DNA of 64,000 bases from Thraustochytrium sp. TN22 (lineage: Eukaryota > Sar > Bigyra > Thraustochytrida > Thraustochytriidae): assembly GCA_013306675.1 (NCBI GenBank), contig JABLUY010000040.1, positions 62,001-126,000 of the forward strand, given 5' to 3'. Both the position numbers and the translations under genes were made by a program. The notes below the pieces were generated by a model that was given only the letters and a program-made list of their open reading frames with translations, had not been told where the DNA came from and searched no databases. Below, piece by piece: positions 49,706 through 59,285 of the stretch. Position 1 is the stretch's first letter. Each line of letters starts with the position of its first letter.

Positions 49706-50488
49706 TCAGAAGTTCGCGTTCTGCGTCATGATGATGCCGACAATGAGGCCAAAGATGCCCAGAGCACTGCCGAAAATCTCCACAATGAGGATCTTGACGA
49801 AGAGCGACGGGTTCTGCGCGTCCGCCAGCGCGCAGCCGCTACCGGAGATGCCGACAGTGATGCCACTAGCCAGGTTGGTGGCGCCCACCGCGAAGCCAGC
49901 CCAGAAGATCGAGTATCCCGAGAAGAAGAGCTGCGCGCACATCTCCGCAGGCGGCTTGTCCGACTCGCCCGTGCGGATTGGCTGGTACTTGCCCTGCAGG
50001 ATGATGGCAATGATGACGCCGAAGATGGCCGTCGCCTCGCAGAAGATGACGCTCACCAGGTTCTTCGACTTGATACGCGGCGCCTTGATGGCCGCGCCCA
50101 CCAGCGTGGACCCGGTCACCCACACGCCCCTGCGCGCAAGAGCACCAGCATGAAAAAAATTCGCGTCAGCCTCGCGCCTGCCGCACGAGTCGCGCGGCTA
50201 GAGAAAAACGTACCAGGCGGCGCCGATCACCGACATGCCCAGCGCCATGGCGATACCGAGCGATGCCCACGTAAAAGGCGAGATGTTCATGAGGATATCA
50301 GGCCAGTCTGCGTGTCGCGCGCGCGTCAGCCCTCGTCCACGCCGCCGGGCGAGTCAAACCCAGTCCCGTCCCGTCCCGTCCCGTCACCTACCGCCAGCAT
50401 CCCAGCCCACAGGCGTGTTGGACGTGCCCGCGCACGTGTAGCTCACGAAGCCGCCGCCGCCGGGCTCCCCGAAGAAAGGGTTCGACAT
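49706..50488 (-). CDS. VMA16: V-ATPase proteolipid subunit c'' (three exons)
   Basis: Exons are 50488-50392 (MSNPFFGEPGGGGFVSYTC), 50307-50214 (ISPFTWASLGIAMALGMSV) and 50129-49706, with GT-AG introns 50391-50308 and 50213-50130, both 84 nt. Joined, they give 204 aa, the usual size for c''. Four to five membrane segments are present; TGSTLVGAAIKAPRIKSKNL and the proton-carrying glutamate in VIFCEATAIFGVI are family hallmarks, as is the closing GIFGLIVGIIMTQNANF. It forms part of the Vo rotor that pumps protons into vacuoles and endomembranes. Exon phases match at both junctions, which supports the model strongly. Confidence 0.94.
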
Positions 50489-50734
50489 GGTGCGCCTCCA
50501 CGTGCCGCCGCGCCGCTGCTGCTTGCTGCGGTCGAGCCGAGCCACCCACGCTCATCGTCAGTCATTCATTCATTCGCCCAGCCGGCGGGCCGGCGCTCCC
50601 CGGCGCGCCGCCTCGCCGCCGCCGCCTGCGCGCGCGCGCCCGCCCGCCGCGCGCGCACGCGTAAGCGCAGCGGCCGCCTTGCGCCTTGCGGAAGCTGACG
50701 GCTACGCCTGTTTCGGACCGGATGCCGCGCCGCC

Positions 50735-50768
<34 letters not shown>

Positions 50769-51110
50769 GCGCGGGCGCAGGCGCGGGCGCGGGCGCGGGC
50801 AGGCGCGGCGCGGCGCGGCGCGCGCGCCCGCCGCCGCGCGCACGTACCTGGCTGCGGCCGTCGCCTCGGAGTCTGCCGAGCAGGCGGCCGGGCAGCGGCA
50901 GCCAGGGAGTGCATGATACGGCCCCGGGCAGGGGCGCGGCCGCCTTAAGCGCCCAGGGCGGCCGCGCCCTGGGCGCGTAAGGCGGGGGCGTTTCGGACGC
51001 CGCTCGTGTCCGCGACGGTCCGCGACGGTCCGCGACGGTCCGCGGGGTTTGGGACGGGCGGGGCGGACCCGGGCGCGCAGAGCGGCAAAGCGCTGCAGAC
51101 GGCGGCGGCC
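50489..51110. other. GC-rich divergent promoter region
   Basis: About 620 bp between divergent starts, with (GCC)n at 50730-50768 and three CGCGACGGTC repeats near 51009-51040. No gene is supported. Confidence 0.45.
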
Positions 51111-51623
51111 ATGGCGGACCCGCGGCGCGCGGCGGAGGTGCTGAACGCGAGCTTCGCGAGGGACAAGAACCCGGCGGTGAGGCTGCTGGGAGGCCGCATC
51201 GTGGAGGTGCAGCTCGCCGATGGCAGCTCGGGGAATGATGGGGCCATCTGCATGCGGTTCCGGGCGGACTCAAGCTTTGAGGAGGCCAAGGACGCAGGCG
51301 AGGCGCTGCCCGGCGTGGCAGCCGCCATGCTTGACGCGGTATGCGCGAATGCTGTCGTCGTGCACTCGGGGCTGCGGAAGACGGTGGCCACGCTAGAGCA
51401 GCAGGTGCACTTCGTCGCGCCCATCCCCACCGAGACTGAGCTCTTCGCCACCGCCAAGCTGCTGCGCATGGGCAGTCGCATCGCCTTTTTGCGCGCCGAG
51501 CTCAGGGCCCACGACGCTCGCACCGGCCCTGTCGTCGCATGGTCCACGCAGGGCAACTCCTTGTTAAACCTTCCCCAGCCCAAGCAAGCCAAGCCAAAGC
51601 CTGCCGACAAGTCTCGCCTGTGA
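51111..51623 (+). CDS. Hotdog-fold thioesterase (PaaI/ACOT13-like)
   Basis: 170 aa from ATG 51111 (MADPRRAAEVLNASFARD). The 4HBT hotdog pattern is present: the central helix ALPGVAAAMLDAVCANAVVV, then the strands TVATLEQQVHFVAPIP, ELFATAKLLRMGSRIAFLRAEL and TGPVVAWSTQGN. Such enzymes hydrolyse acyl-CoA thioesters. The usual HGG/DN-type catalytic motif is not clear, so activity is inferred from the fold only. The C-terminus is Lys/Pro-rich. No organelle signal is evident. Confidence 0.72.
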   Translation: MADPRRAAEVLNASFARDKNPAVRLLGGRIVEVQLADGSSGNDGAICMRFRADSSFEEAKDAGEALPGVAAAMLDAVCANAVVVHSGLRKTVATLEQQVHFVAPIPTETELFATAKLLRMGSRIAFLRAELRAHDARTGPVVAWSTQGNSLLNLPQPKQAKPKPADKSRL

Positions 51624-52427
51624 AGCCATATCAAAGCCTGCAGGCAAAGTCTCGCCTGTAAAGCCTGCCGACATGGTCGATAGGCCTAATCCGAGTTTGG
51701 AGCTGACTGGCTTGACTTCGCAGATGCCTTCAACGACAAAAAGAAGGTCTTCAGCCCAAACCTTGGCAAAACGTTTGCCATTCCAAGGAACAAGAACGAC
51801 CGCCATCTGCACGCGTCGCCACGCGTCGCCACGCATCCATGAGAGACTCGTTCGGTCTCTTTCCTACAGAGCAAGCTTCGCGTTGCCTCTGTGTCGAGCA
51901 ACCAGCTCTGGATTCTGTGAAGGCTGTCATTAATCTCCACCAAGCTTTGAAGCACCTTGTCGTAAAGGCTTCTTTTTCATTTCAGACTTTGGCGCGTACA
52001 AGCGCGTGCTCCGAGTCCGCCGCCACGAAAAAGCAGCCTCATGAAAGCGAAGCAGCGTTGCTTGCATGAGCTTTGCATGAGCTTTGCATAAGCTTCGCAT
52101 GAGCTGAGCTTTGCACATGAGCTTTGCACATGAGCTTTGCACATGAGCTTTGCACATGAGCTTTGCACATGAGCTTTGCACATGAGCTTTGCATGAGCTT
52201 ACGCGTGGGCTCGCGCATGCGCATTGCCAACTCTGAGCTAGCTGGCTGAGCCAGGAGCCTGTCCGAGTCCGGGTCCATGTCGCGCTTGGGAGCCCGGATC
52301 GAAGGAGGCACGAGTGCGGCACGCGTGGTCGCCGTGGCGCTCACGCTCTTGGAGCATGACGACCTGAGCGCCCTCGGGCTGCGCAGCGCGGCGAGCCGGC
52401 GGCAAAGCCGATTCGCAGGCGAGCAGG
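51624..52427. other. Spacer with 13-bp minisatellite
   Basis: ACATGAGCTTTGC is repeated about six times in tandem at ~52107-52190, with degenerate copies back to 52066. No gene is supported in the region; long minus-strand open frames come from the repeat. Confidence 0.75.
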
Positions 52428-54284
52428 ATGCGGGCGCGCGACGTCTTCGAGCTGCTGGCGAGCGGCGCGCTGCGCGCGGCTTCGGCCGAGAGCGGGGCGC
52501 TGGAGGCCTCCTCGGCGGCAGCGCCGAGCGACGAGATCGACGCCGAGGGCGCCGCTCGCGTGGCAGCGGCGGCGGCCGCGGCCGCGGCGGCGACGGCGGC
52601 GGCGGCGGCCAAGGGCGACGGCGAGGACGGCGCGGTGCTGGGCTCGACCTCGTGCAAGACGTGCGGGCTGCAGTTCGAGTCGCTGGCAGAGCAGCGGGCG
52701 CACTTCAAGACGGACCTGCACAGGCTCAACCTGAAGCGGCGCAACGCGGGCCAGGCGGCGCTGGACGAGGCGGCCGCCGAGCAGGCGCTGGACGCGGCGG
52801 ACGCAGACTCGCTGTCCGGGTCCGGGGAGGACTCCGAGGACTCCGAGGCTGCTGACGAGGAGGATGAGGGTGAGGGTGAGGATGAGGGCGACCGCATCGG
52901 TGAGGATGGAGGCGGCGATAGCGACGTGCGGCGCGAGCAGTCGTCCATGATGGTGGGTCTGAAGCTGGAGGGCCCGGCGCCGGCGCAGCTGGCGTGGCTG
53001 CCGGCCGCCGTGGCCCTGGACCGCAAGAAGGAGCACGCCGACCTGGAGCTGGTGCGCGACAAGCCGGTCTGGATCGTGCTGCTGCATGGCGCCGGGCACT
53101 TTGCCGGCGTCGTGCTGGAGCGCGGGCGCACCGTGCTGGCGAGCAAGTCCTTTCACCGGTATGTGATCCGCGCCAAGCAGGGCAAGGCGCAGAGCGCGAA
53201 CGATAGCTCCAAGGGCAACGCCAAGAGCGCCGGCGCGCACATTCGACGCTACAACGAGCAGATGCTCAAGAGCGACATCGCGGAGCTGCTGCACTCGTGG
53301 GCGCCGCACATCAAGGCGTGCAGCCGCGTCTTCGTGTCGGTGTCGAAGACGAACCAGCACATCTTCTTCGGCGACGAGGCGCTGCTCTCGTCCAAGGACC
53401 CGCGCGTGCGCCGCATCCCGTTCGCCGTGCGCAGGCCCACCGTCAAGGGCGCCACCGAGGTGGGCCAGCGTCTTGCCGAGGTGCGCGTCGAGCCCGAGGC
53501 GGACTACATCGCGCGCAAGGCGGCGCTCAAGGCGGAGCAGCGCGCCGTGGCCGAGAAGGAGCGCGCCCTCGCGGAGCGCGCCGCTGCCAAGCCGCCAGCG
53601 GCGCCTGGCGCAGCCGACGCGGTGGAGGCGGCACCCGAGCCGGAGGACCCGGACTCGGTACGCGCGCTGCTCGAGGCCTCCGTGGCTGGCGACGAGGCGG
53701 CCGTCATTATGGCCATCAGCATGGACGCCGACCTGATCAACACACCCAGCCTGCGCGGGACCGGCGGCACGGCGCTGCACGCGGCGGCCGAGGCCGGCCA
53801 CGCCGACCTCGTTCGCCTGCTGCTGGATAACGGCGCCAGCCCCACCATGCCGGACCTGCGCGGCCGCAGGCCGTATGTGTGCGCCGAGGACAAGGCCGTG
53901 CGCGACGCCTTCCGCCTCTACATGGGCGAGCACCCGGACGCCTGGGACTACAGCAAGAGCGCCATTCCGAGCGCGATCACGGCCGACGCCGAGGAGAAGC
54001 GCAAGCAGAAGGCGCGCGAGAAGCGCAAGCAGCAGAATGCGCGTCGCAAGGAAGCCAAGGCCAAGGAGCAGCAGCGGCAGGAGGAGGCGCAGAAGAAGCT
54101 GGAGGCCGAGGAGGCCGCCATCCTCGAAGCTGCGCCCCCCTGCGGCTCCTGTGGTAAGAAGCTCGCGGGCCAGCCTTCCACCTGGTTCCACCGCCTGGAC
54201 TATCACTACTGCTCGCCCGAGTGCATGCAGGCGCATCGCCGCAAGCTGCAGGCCGACGCCGCGCTCGCGCGCCTCGGCAGGTGA
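52428..54284 (+). CDS. VMS1: Vms1/ANKZF1 peptidyl-tRNA hydrolase of ribosome quality control
   Basis: 618 aa from ATG 52428. The order matches the family: C2H2 zinc finger (SCKTCGLQFESLAEQRAHFK), acidic linker, VLRF1 release-factor-like domain (WIVLLHGAGHFAGVVLERG, RYVIRAKQGKAQSAN with the likely catalytic glutamine Q255, then HIRRYNEQMLKSDI), ankyrin repeats (TALHAAAEAGHADLVRLLL), a long charged VCP-interacting-type helix (EEKRKQKAREKRKQQNARRK) and a C-terminal CGSCGKKL...YCSPEC zinc finger. Vms1 frees nascent chains from stalled 60S subunits and links to Cdc48. The canonical GSQ reads KAQ here, keeping the glutamine. Confidence 0.93.
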   Translation: MRARDVFELLASGALRAASAESGALEASSAAAPSDEIDAEGAARVAAAAAAAAAATAAAAAKGDGEDGAVLGSTSCKTCGLQFESLAEQRAHFKTDLHRLNLKRRNAGQAALDEAAAEQALDAADADSLSGSGEDSEDSEAADEEDEGEGEDEGDRIGEDGGGDSDVRREQSSMMVGLKLEGPAPAQLAWLPAAVALDRKKEHADLELVRDKPVWIVLLHGAGHFAGVVLERGRTVLASKSFHRYVIRAKQGKAQSANDSSKGNAKSAGAHIRRYNEQMLKSDIAELLHSWAPHIKACSRVFVSVSKTNQHIFFGDEALLSSKDPRVRRIPFAVRRPTVKGATEVGQRLAEVRVEPEADYIARKAALKAEQRAVAEKERALAERAAAKPPAAPGAADAVEAAPEPEDPDSVRALLEASVAGDEAAVIMAISMDADLINTPSLRGTGGTALHAAAEAGHADLVRLLLDNGASPTMPDLRGRRPYVCAEDKAVRDAFRLYMGEHPDAWDYSKSAIPSAITADAEEKRKQKAREKRKQQNARRKEAKAKEQQRQEEAQKKLEAEEAAILEAAPPCGSCGKKLAGQPSTWFHRLDYHYCSPECMQAHRRKLQADAALARLGR

Positions 54285-54764
54285 CTGACCATGGGTAGTT
54301 TGCTGGTAGCATGAACAAATGAACGAACTGAAGCTGAAGCCCGTCTGACACGTTTCTCTTATTTTCTTTGCAGTGCAACGCATGCAGTGGTAGCAGTGCG
54401 CCGTGCGGTACGCACCTCCAAGCTTGGCCGTCCAGACGCGCACGTCTTTCATATGTCCGGTAGCCCTTGAGCTGCTGGGTTGTGTTCTCTGATCATTTTG
54501 GGTGTAAAATGTACCGACCCAGCCGTGCAACCGCCCAAGATTGAGGTTGCAAAAGAAAGAGAAAAAACGCGCACACGCACACGCACACGCACACGCACAC
54601 GCACACGCACACGCTGCAGAGGAGAGAAGAACGACGGCGCGAAGGCGGCGGCGGCGGCGGCGGCCTTGATACGCGCGCGCGCGCAAGCTCGCTTCGCATC
54701 ACTTCGCAGCGACACATCGCGCAGGGCATCGCAAGCGCTGGGGCCAAGGCTCGCGCGCTGTGCG
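54285..54764. other. Short spacer with (GCACAC)n microsatellite
   Basis: A hexanucleotide GCACAC run (~7 units) at 54571-54613 lies in the likely 5' UTR of the next gene. Nothing else is recognised. Confidence 0.8.
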
Positions 54765-55811
54765 ATGGAGGCCCCGGGCAAGGAGAGTCTTCTGGCGCAG
54801 GGCGGTGCGCAGGCGTTCCCGAGGTACTCGACGTCGCAGCTGGCCATGAGGGAAGGCAGGCCGAGCGTCGCACAGGATCCGCGCGGCATGACGGTGGGCC
54901 CTCGACAGAGGCTGCTGCAAAAGCACTTTTTGGAGGACGCCGTGCGCGAGGAGGAGGAGAAGCGCCGCGACGCGCACGCGCGCGTCACGGAGGTGCAGAC
55001 GCCCTTTGAAACCTCGGCGCAGCGCGCCTTTGGGTGCGGGGGCACCATCTCATACACGCGGGCCGACGACGAGGCCAAGGACGCCGCCGAGGCGGCCATG
55101 GACATGGACGCGCCCATCTCCTTCTATACGCAGCGCCTCGTGGAGGGTAGCTTCTTCGTGACGCCGACGACGAGCTCAAACCCGTTCGCGCGCAACACGG
55201 GCTTCTCGAACGAGGTGGCCGCGGCCGACAAGTTCCACCTGAACTGCGAGGACGGCAACGACTTTGCTGCCAAGCGCGAGCAGTCAAGCTGCCTGCGCCC
55301 GCACAACGGCGCGCACGTGACACAGCGGCAGTTGCTCAAGGACGTGCAGGCCTTTATCCACGATGCGCTCGTGTCGCCCAACCACGTGCATGAGATCGTG
55401 GCGGCGCAGGTGTCCGGCCACCACGTCACGGACCGCCAGGTGATGCGCATCCTCAACGACCTCCGCGTTCCGCTCAGTGACCGCGAGAAGCTGGCGCTGG
55501 CCAAGTTTTGCGTCGGCCTCACGCCGGAAGACCTAGTGCACGACCTGCTCGCGCTGCCGGCGGGCGCCGCGCTCGCGTCACCCAAGAGTCCAGGTGCCGG
55601 CGCGGCCGGCCTTGCCACGGACGCTCTGTACTACGAGGCCCTCATTGTGCGCGCGCACCGGCCCGCGCAGGAGCGTGTGCAGTTTGGCATCCCCAAGCGT
55701 CTCCTCGCGCAGCCGCTCTCCTTCCCCCATGACGTGCCCGTGGTCAAGGCGGTTCTGCGCAAGCAGGGCATTGTCGTCGGTCGCGTGCTCTCGCTGCGTG
55801 CGCTCGAGTAG
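54765..55811 (+). CDS. Conserved-looking hypothetical protein (possible axonemal protein)
   Basis: 348 aa from ATG 54765 (MEAPGKESLLAQGGAQ). Soluble, with short motif-like segments TPFETSAQRAFGCGGTISY and TTSSNPFARNTGFSNEV, the sort of phrase found in microtubule-associated flagellar proteins, then a helical C-terminal part (QVMRILNDLRVPLSDREKL) that could be EF-hand-like without clear calcium ligands. The assignment to a flagellar family such as EFHB/CFAP21 is a guess from phrasing. The frame is long and free of stops, and codon use matches neighbours, so coding is likely. Confidence 0.6.
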   Translation: MEAPGKESLLAQGGAQAFPRYSTSQLAMREGRPSVAQDPRGMTVGPRQRLLQKHFLEDAVREEEEKRRDAHARVTEVQTPFETSAQRAFGCGGTISYTRADDEAKDAAEAAMDMDAPISFYTQRLVEGSFFVTPTTSSNPFARNTGFSNEVAAADKFHLNCEDGNDFAAKREQSSCLRPHNGAHVTQRQLLKDVQAFIHDALVSPNHVHEIVAAQVSGHHVTDRQVMRILNDLRVPLSDREKLALAKFCVGLTPEDLVHDLLALPAGAALASPKSPGAGAAGLATDALYYEALIVRAHRPAQERVQFGIPKRLLAQPLSFPHDVPVVKAVLRKQGIVVGRVLSLRALE

Positions 55812-56020
55812 AATCAAGCCAAGTGTCTGTGTGTCTGTGTCTGTGTGTCCACCAAAAGCGAGCTCTGCTCGTACTGTAAGCAGCAAAAGACCCGTTCGGG
55901 AGACAGGCTTGCCACCTTCTGCTGCGAAATGGCTGCGACATATTCTGCGGAGGGAAATAGATCATGAGCGGTTGAACCGATAGACTACAAAGGGAAAGGG
56001 TTGGGAGTCCCCACCTTCAT

Positions 56021-56092
56021 CTCGAGCTAGCTACTAGCTCGAGCTACTAGCTAGAGCTAGAGCACGCTCGAGCTAGCTCGAGGTCTAGCTTA
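56021..56092. repeat. AGCT/CTAG-rich imperfect palindromes
   Basis: Short overlapping palindromes (GAGCTAGCTACTAGCTCGAG, GCTCGAGCTAGCTCGAG) in the spacer between convergent genes; could form cruciforms or hairpins at the 3' ends. Confidence 0.8.
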
Positions 56093-56096
56093 CTTA

Positions 56097-56792
56097 CTAA
56101 GGTGAGGCTTTGTACACGTTCTGCTGTGGTGGCGTGGTCGAGACGAACCAGCCCCACTCGGGCGACGAGGGCTCATCGCCTCCAGCGTTGGTCTTGCGGT
56201 CCAGTGCGAGCTCGGGGCGCTTGGCCGCCGGCGCCGGCGCGCGGTCGTCGGCGCCGAGCGCCGCGGACGCCGACTCGAACTCGTCCGAGACGTCGCGCAC
56301 CAGCACGCCAGGGCGCCCCTTGGGCACCGCCTTGGGGCGCCGGCCGGGCGCTTCCTCCTCCCCAGGCCGCTGCTCGGTGCGGAGTGCGTCCGCCTTGGCC
56401 TCCTTTTCCTCTCGCTCCTCTTCATCCTCCGACTCGCCGTCTCGCGCCTCCTCGGCCTCGCCGTCCACGTCCTCCGCGAGGAGCATGTCAGCCTCCTTGC
56501 GGCGCCCGTCGGCCTTGTCCTCAGCCGCCTCCTCGTTGGCGTCGCCCATGAAATGCGCGAGCTTGCCGCCGCGCTCGTCCATCCACGAGATGCTCCTGGA
56601 GTGCTCCTTGCGCGCGCCGCCGACGCCCGCCGCCGCGGCCTCGCCGCCCGCGTCCTCGCGCACGCCGGCCGCCTCGCCGCCGGCGAAGGTCGCCACCGAG
56701 TACGCCGCCGCCGCCGCCGCCGCGCCGGCCGACACCAGCGGGTGCTCGCGCAGCCACTTGAGCGTCACCAGGTCGCCCACCGCCTGGAACAT
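56097..56792 (-). CDS. Hypothetical acidic membrane-associated protein
   Basis: 231 aa from ATG 56792 (MFQAVGDLVTLKWLREHPLV). A hydrophobic alanine-rich stretch (VSAGAAAAAAAYSVATFAG) could be one membrane anchor. The middle is strongly acidic, and the C-terminus has a compact aromatic motif (SPEWGWFVSTTPPQQNVY) that looks conserved rather than random. The family is unknown. The chosen ATG is the first that places the hydrophobic segment near the N-terminus. Confidence 0.6.
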   Translation of the reverse strand: MFQAVGDLVTLKWLREHPLVSAGAAAAAAAYSVATFAGGEAAGVREDAGGEAAAAGVGGARKEHSRSISWMDERGGKLAHFMGDANEEAAEDKADGRRKEADMLLAEDVDGEAEEARDGESEDEEEREEKEAKADALRTEQRPGEEEAPGRRPKAVPKGRPGVLVRDVSDEFESASAALGADDRAPAPAAKRPELALDRKTNAGGDEPSSPEWGWFVSTTPPQQNVYKASP

Positions 56793-57764
56793 CGCGCCGC
56801 GCGCCGCGCGCCGCGCGCCGCCGCCCGCGCGCGCGCGCGCGCGCGCGCCGCCGCCGCGACGATGGACCGCCCGCCGCCGGCGCCTCGTCGCGCCGCGGCG
56901 CCGCCGGCCGCGCCCCGGGACCGGGCGGCGGCCGCGCGGGCACGCGAGCCGCGCGGGTCGGGTCTGCCGCGCGCGCGCCGGGCGGCGCGGGCGCGAGCGC
57001 GCGAGCGGAGCGCGCAACCGGCCTGCCGGCGGAGGCGGCGCGGGGCGGCAGCCTGGGCTCAGCCGGCGCGAGGCGCGCGACCGAAGAGAACGAACGCCGG
57101 AAGAACGGCGCGCCGCCGAGACGTGCAGGGAGGGGCGCGGCGAGGCCCGGGGAAGCAGGGGCCGCCGCCGGCAAGGGGGGCGGAGGGGGAGTCCGCGGGA
57201 GAGCGGAGTTTCTCCGCGGGATGGGCAGCGATTACAGCGATTGCAATGCGAGATGCGAGGGAAGGAGGGGGAGATGGAGGAGGAGGAGGAGGAGGAGGAG
57301 GAGAGGATTGATGTGAGCAGAAAAGGCGATGAAGCTTCTCGCCTCATCGCCGTCCCAAGGGTCATCGCCTTCCCTGCTCACAGTCAAAGGGCGAAGTGGA
57401 GGTGAAGGGGAAGCGCAAGGCGAGAGCTGATGGAGGTTGATGCGCGGCGATGCGGAGGAGGAGGGGCAGTTGGCGGGTGTGCTTGAGCCTCGCGCGCGGA
57501 GAAGGTCGAGAGTGAGCGGAAAGTAAAGCTGGTGGAGCGTGAGAGAGCATGCGGACGTGGAGTGGAGGTGGAACGCATTTTGGAGCGCCTACGCATGAAC
57601 GGAGAAGTGGACGCTGATGAAGCGCCCAGGGACTTCAGGTTGAACGGAGAGTCGGTCGGTAGTGGTGGCAAGGCGGTAGTGGTGGCAAGGAACGAAGATT
57701 GGCAAGGAACGAAGATCAATTTGCGCAATGTAGCGTAGAGGATGTGTTCGTGGGGTCCCGGCAG
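56793..57764. other. GC-rich spacer with (GGA)n run
   Basis: No supported gene. A (GGA)n microsatellite lies at ~57271-57302. Long open frames here follow base composition. Confidence 0.5.
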
Positions 57765-58295
57765 TCAAGGCAGCGTGCCCTTAATGAGCAGGTAAACGGC
57801 ACGGATGATGGCAAACACACCGATGTTGAAGCCGGCGTTGGCCGTGCGGTTGACGAGGGTGCCGGCGGCCGTGAAGCCGCGCGTCGAGTACAGGGCGCAG
57901 AGGAAGGAGGCGATGGAGTTGCCGTAGGCGGTCAGGATCATGGCCGTGCTGAGGCCGCGCACCTCGTTGATCTTGAGTTTCTTGAGCACGGGCATGACGC
58001 TCGCCACGAGCAGCATGCACATACCGTTGAGCAGGCCCTCCAAGTGTGCCATCTTCCAGGCGCGCTCAGTGCCTGGGGTCGCCATGGCCCAGCTCATGAG
58101 CGCCGTGCCCTTGAGGGAGTTCTGCTCCGACAGGTCCCAATCCTTGGCATACTCGCGCAGAATGATTCCCGTGTACGGCACGCCTGCCAGCAGCCCGATG
58201 GCGAAGTTCACGGCGCCGTGCAGAATCGTGCGGCGCTGCGCTTCCTCCACGCCAGCCGCGCGCTCATCGCCGGTCGGCTCGGCGTCCGCCGCCAT
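57765..58295 (-). CDS. Styrene-oxide-isomerase/HAB-mutase-like integral membrane protein
   Basis: 176 aa from ATG 58295 (MAADAEPTGDERAAGVEEAQ). Four hydrophobic helices are visible. The second begins AHLEGLLNGMCMLLVASVMP, which resembles the conserved HLEG..NG segment of small isomerases such as styrene oxide isomerase and hydroxylaminobenzene mutase; AYGNSIASFLCALYSTRGF would be the third. Those enzymes rearrange small hydrophobic molecules within the membrane. The similarity is over one motif and general topology, so the function is tentative. Confidence 0.6.
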   Translation of the reverse strand: MAADAEPTGDERAAGVEEAQRRTILHGAVNFAIGLLAGVPYTGIILREYAKDWDLSEQNSLKGTALMSWAMATPGTERAWKMAHLEGLLNGMCMLLVASVMPVLKKLKINEVRGLSTAMILTAYGNSIASFLCALYSTRGFTAAGTLVNRTANAGFNIGVFAIIRAVYLLIKGTLP

Positions 58296-58730
58296 GGTCT
58301 GCTCACGGCACGCTCGCTCGCTCACTCGCAGCGGCTCCGTTAGAGCTCTACCGCGCCGCGCGCCGCGCCGCCTCGGTCCACCGGCGGTGGCGGGCTCGGT
58401 CTCGATCTCGCGTCCCCGCGCGCTCGTCCCCCAGCCTGACCAGCTTCGAGACCCGCCTGTCAAGGCCAAAGTTCTTGGCTACTTGGGCCTGACGCGGACA
58501 ACGAGCGGTGTTGCCGGCCCGCGCGACGCCCGCGCTCCGCACAAGAGGCAGGCCCTTCGCGCTCGGCGCCCTTCGCGCTCGGTCAGGGTCGCCGTCGCGC
58601 TCGAGCACGCCGTCGCCGCCGCCGTTGCGGCCCACGCCGCGCGCGCGAGCATCTCGTAGTCTGCCGCCAGGTTCCGGTTCTGTGGGATGGTACCCTTGGT
58701 AGTACCACGCACCGTACGCCAGACTGCTGG

Positions 58731-59075
58731 CGGCGTCCGAGTCCAAGTGAAAAAACAATCGTCTCGACGTTCATGCAAATCAAAATTGGACAGCAGGAGC
58801 GTTGGTGGCGACCGGGCGCACTACGAGCACGGTCAGTTGTTGTCGTTGTCGTCGTTGTCGTGGCGACCAGGCGCACTTCGAGCACGGACAGTTGTTGCTG
58901 ATAGCGGCGGCGTCCGAGTCCAAGTGAAAAAACAATCGTCGCGACGTTCATGCAAATCAAAATTGGCAGCAGGAGCATTGGTGGCGACCGGGCGAACTAC
59001 GAGCACGGTCAGTTGTTGTCGTTGTCGTCGTTGTCGTGGCGACCAGGCGCACTACGAGCACGGCCAGTTGTTGTC
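58731..59075. repeat. ~177-bp tandem duplication
   Basis: Two copies beginning CGGCGTCCGAGTCCAAGTG, at 58731 and 58908, differ at a few positions. Each contains AAATCAAAATTGG and GAGCACGG..CAGTTGTTG and ends in (TCG/TTG)n. Confidence 0.9.
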
Positions 59076-59192
59076 GTTGTCGTTGTTGTTGTCGTCGTCG
59101 TCGTCGTCTTCGTCTTGTCGTCTTCGTCTTGGTCTTGGTCTTGGTCTTAGTCTTGTCATCTTGTCATCTTCGTCTTCGTCTTCGTCGTCGTT

Positions 59193-59233
<41 letters not shown>

Positions 59234-59285
59234 ATCGTGACGACCAGGCGAGCACGGTCAGTTGTTCTTGTCGTCGTCGTCGTCG
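59070..59285. repeat. (TCG/TTG/TCT)n trinucleotide tract
   Basis: Imperfect trinucleotide expansion that runs into the helicase gene; the final six or more codons of that protein (a run of Asp) are made of it. Confidence 0.9.

Noticed and set aside
52341-54686. 781-codon minus-strand frame opposite VMS1
   Set aside because: Antisense shadow of a gene with clear domain order; includes translated microsatellite (Ala-Cys repeats).
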